Part shown: piece after piece, positions 34,833-36,521 of the stretch
Position numbering within the stretch: the stretch's first letter is position 1
Layout of the letters: each line of letters opens with the position of its first letter
NCBI RefSeq assembly: GCF_000520815.1
Contig: NZ_ASRY01000338.1
Coordinates: 1 to 36,521, forward strand
DNA from: Paenibacillus maysiensis
GTDB taxonomy: Bacteria > Bacillota > Bacilli > Paenibacillales > Paenibacillaceae
Direction: 5' to 3'
DNA: 36,521 nucleotides
Position numbers and translations under genes: made by a program
The notes under the pieces: model-generated
What the model was told of the DNA's origin: nothing
Seen by the model: the letters and a program-made list of their open reading frames with translations, nothing else
Databases searched by the model: none

Positions 34833-35612
34833 CTAAACCATAGAGAGCCATGCCCGGTCCTGTCTCCACTCCACCTCCACTGTTGTTTCAAAAAAATCGC
34901 TAAGGGTTTCGCTGCTCAGAATATCTGTCGTTTTGCCTTTGGCAAAAACGGTACCCCGGCGAATCAGAATGGTATGCGTGTACATGGGTAGAATTTCTTC
35001 TATGTGATGCGTGACATACAGCAAATTCGGCGCACCAGGCGACTCGGACAATTGACGGATGCTGGTTAGTAAAGCTTCCCGGGAAAAGAAGTCCAGTCCG
35101 TTACACGCCTCGTCCAAAATCAGCAACTTGGGCGAGGCCATTAATGCGCGGGCGATAAGTACCTTTTGCTTCTCTCCCTGTGAGCAGCCCTGATACAGAC
35201 GATCCACGAGGTGAGCGCAGCCTAATTGGGTCATGAGGTGAACTGCCTGTTCATAATCCGTATCCGTCGTCTGATCGTAAAGCCCAATAGAAGCAAATTT
35301 GCCACTAATGACGACATCCTGCGTGCGCTGGCTACCATTGATTCTTTCCTGCAAAGAGGAACTGACCCAACCGATGGATTTGCGCAGCTCTCTCAGATCC
35401 ACATCCCCGAAGGTGTGACCCAGCACACTGACACTGCCTGTAGTTGGCCATATGTAACCATTAATCATGTTAAGCATCGTTGTTTTACCTGACCCATTCA
35501 ATCCGAGTACAGCCCAATGCTCACCTTCGGCTACTTGCCAGTTGATTTGATCCAGTATCGTACGGTTATCTCTTTTCCAGCTTACATTGTTCAGTTCAAT
35601 GACAGAGGTCAT
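34833..35612 (-). CDS. ABC transporter ATP-binding protein, YlmA type
   Basis: The 259-residue ATPase has Walker A GLNGSGKTT (37-45), signature CSQGEKQ (143-149), Walker B LLILDEACNGLD (163 on) and the H-loop VTHHIEE. The VTHHIEE...TILIRRG ending and the overall length match Bacillus YlmA and ModF-like ATPases. No membrane subunit gene lies beside it, so the partner is elsewhere or it acts alone. A CTCTCTA/TAGAGAG inverted repeat overlaps its stop codon and may end transcription weakly. The ribosome site AAGGGTG precedes the ATG. Confidence 0.87.
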   Translation of the reverse strand: MTSVIELNNVSWKRDNRTILDQINWQVAEGEHWAVLGLNGSGKTTMLNMINGYIWPTTGSVSVLGHTFGDVDLRELRKSIGWVSSSLQERINGSQRTQDVVISGKFASIGLYDQTTDTDYEQAVHLMTQLGCAHLVDRLYQGCSQGEKQKVLIARALMASPKLLILDEACNGLDFFSREALLTSIRQLSESPGAPNLLYVTHHIEEILPMYTHTILIRRGTVFAKGKTTDILSSETLSDFFETTVEVEWRQDRAWLSMV

Positions 35613-35778
35613 GGCTGTACACCCTTTCTAATCATCATATCATCAGATGTTTATGAATACAGAGAAAATCATCTTTACTACGTTTATCTTCTCTTTAATA
35701 TAAGGATAGCACAGGGTTACAAGTTGTTCAATTCAAATCCATCGTATAGAATTCTTCATACTAACTAAAATCAACCAA

Positions 35779-36063
35779 TTATTCTTTATCAATAGGATGT
35801 TCGATTCTATCCTTATATTCATCAAAATATACATTTCCATCAGAACTGATTACGGCATAATTGATATTTTCAATAGAGAATCCCTTCTTTTTCATCTGCG
35901 AAAGTAGCCACTCTTTTGTGATGTCATTCTGCTTCAAATTGGCATGAATGATGTTCCCGTCCATGATTAATTCTATGGGAAAAGTCTGCTTGGAAGGAGT
36001 GTTCACATGCAAATCTTTTCGGGTTACAGGCATACTATCCGGTGTTGGTAACATTGTTTTCAT
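35779..36063 (-). CDS. Stand-alone YetF/DUF421 C-terminal domain, probably truncated
   Basis: The 94 residues match the last cytoplasmic part of YetF (DUF421) membrane proteins: MPVTRKDLHVNTPSKQTFP, IELIMDGNIIHANLKQND, KEWLLSQMKKKGF and INYAVISSDGNVYFDEYKD. Full YetF proteins are about 220 residues and have three membrane helices; these are absent. An in-frame TAG stands directly before the ATG and only a weak purine-rich site precedes it. Another frame upstream reads MKKVELEKLDENNVTNT, so a frameshifted beginning is possible. It may be a remnant or a small soluble domain gene. Confidence 0.65.
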   Translation of the reverse strand: MKTMLPTPDSMPVTRKDLHVNTPSKQTFPIELIMDGNIIHANLKQNDITKEWLLSQMKKKGFSIENINYAVISSDGNVYFDEYKDRIEHPIDKE

Positions 36064-36111
36064 CTAGCTTTTCCAATTCCACTTTTTTCATTACATCGAA
36101 ACAAAATCTGG

Positions 36112-36149
36112 TATATAAAAAGGATGAATTCATGGAACATTCATCCTTT
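36112..36149 (-). terminator. Hairpin terminator after the YheC/YheD-type gene
   Basis: AAAGGATGAAT (36119-36129) pairs with ATTCATCCTTT (36139-36149). On the minus strand a T-rich tail (CCTTTTTATATA) follows, about 40 bases past the stop. Confidence 0.8.
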
Positions 36150-36189
36150 GGTTTCTACAAATAGTCTGGCTTTATGTTATTTAAGAAAT

Positions 36190-36521
36190 TCATTCTTTAT
36201 CTTTGATTTTATCTTTGACCGGGACTGTGATTTTCTTCTTTTCATTGGCAAGTCGCCAATAACTTAACACTTTCCGATACATAGACTTATCATTTAATTG
36301 GTTAAAAATATACGGGTCTGGCTTCGTATTCACCTCAATAATCCACGGGGTAAAGCCGCGATCCAGCCCGATGTCCACTCCAATTTGCCGGAAATTTGGA
36401 TATGTTTTTTGTAGATGTGTCGCAATGGTGATGCCCAGTTCATTCAATTTTTTTACCAGTTCAGCCTGCTTGCTTTTGGTTAAATGGGATGCCAGCAGTT
36501 GCTCCAGTGCCAGCGGCTTTT
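36190..36521 (-). CDS. C-terminal part of a YheC/YheD-type ATP-grasp protein, cut by window end
   Basis: The frame is open to the window edge; the visible 110 residues are the gene's 3' end. VDIGLDRGFTPWIIEVNTKPDP is the Mg/ATP-binding C-terminal motif of the YheC/YheD (spore coat-associated) ATP-grasp family, preceded by LTKSKQAELVKKLNELG and followed by a basic tail (EKKKITVPVKDKIKDKE). The N-terminal substrate domain is outside. Function in Bacillus: spore coat-associated proteins with an ATP-grasp fold, exact reaction unknown. A terminator follows at 36112-36149. Confidence 0.8.
   Translation of the reverse strand, partial: KPLALEQLLASHLTKSKQAELVKKLNELGITIATHLQKTYPNFRQIGVDIGLDRGFTPWIIEVNTKPDPYIFNQLNDKSMYRKVLSYWRLANEKKKITVPVKDKIKDKE

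Overview
The window reads as chromosome of a spore-forming, low-to-mid GC Bacillota, most likely a Paenibacillus. The signs are strong AGGAGG-type ribosome sites, a T-box leader on proS, spore proteins (GerW/YtfJ, a YheC/YheD-type ATP-grasp end), a YlmA-type ABC ATPase and many short single-gene metabolic units. The genus is an inference from overall protein character, not from a marker gene.

Left part (1-9.3 kb). A DAO-type FAD oxidoreductase is followed by an alpha/beta hydrolase and an M23-type lipoprotein. Divergent from these is an OmpR-type two-component pair, with 11-bp-phased hexamer repeats in the shared promoter region. Next come the agmatine-to-putrescine genes aguA-aguB and a YfcE-type phosphodiesterase.

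Middle part (9.3-25.9 kb). This is a patchwork of sugar enzymes (GH1 6-phospho-beta-glucosidase, GH27 alpha-galactosidase, PfkB/PsuK-type kinase), a DUF1349 protein, a membrane-anchored bL12-C-terminal-like protein, YbaK, an OxdC-type bicupin, a large unassigned protein, YebC, a spermidine-synthase-fold protein, T-box-proS, TrhO and an AEC transporter. Several gaps hold broken genes read directly from the bases: a sugar O-acetyltransferase N-terminus, a TetR C-terminus, a collapsed response-regulator/kinase pair and the tail of a phosphoesterase.

Right part (25.9-36.5 kb). The most interesting locus is a divergent cluster. Leftward runs a 1558-residue P-type ATPase with an apparently dead N-terminal half and a live, Ca2+-pump-like C-terminal half, then a DUF5132-type small membrane protein and a 74-residue protein, closed by tandem hairpins. 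Rightward run a 71-residue membrane protein resembling the DUF5132 protein, a 130-residue glycine-zipper protein, a terminator, a 36-residue mini-ORF and polyphosphate kinase ppk. I propose this as a cation pump with small membrane partners, linked to polyphosphate. It is followed by gerW (tail-to-tail overlap with ppk), an ABC ATPase, a stand-alone YetF C-terminal domain and the cut-off YheC/YheD gene.
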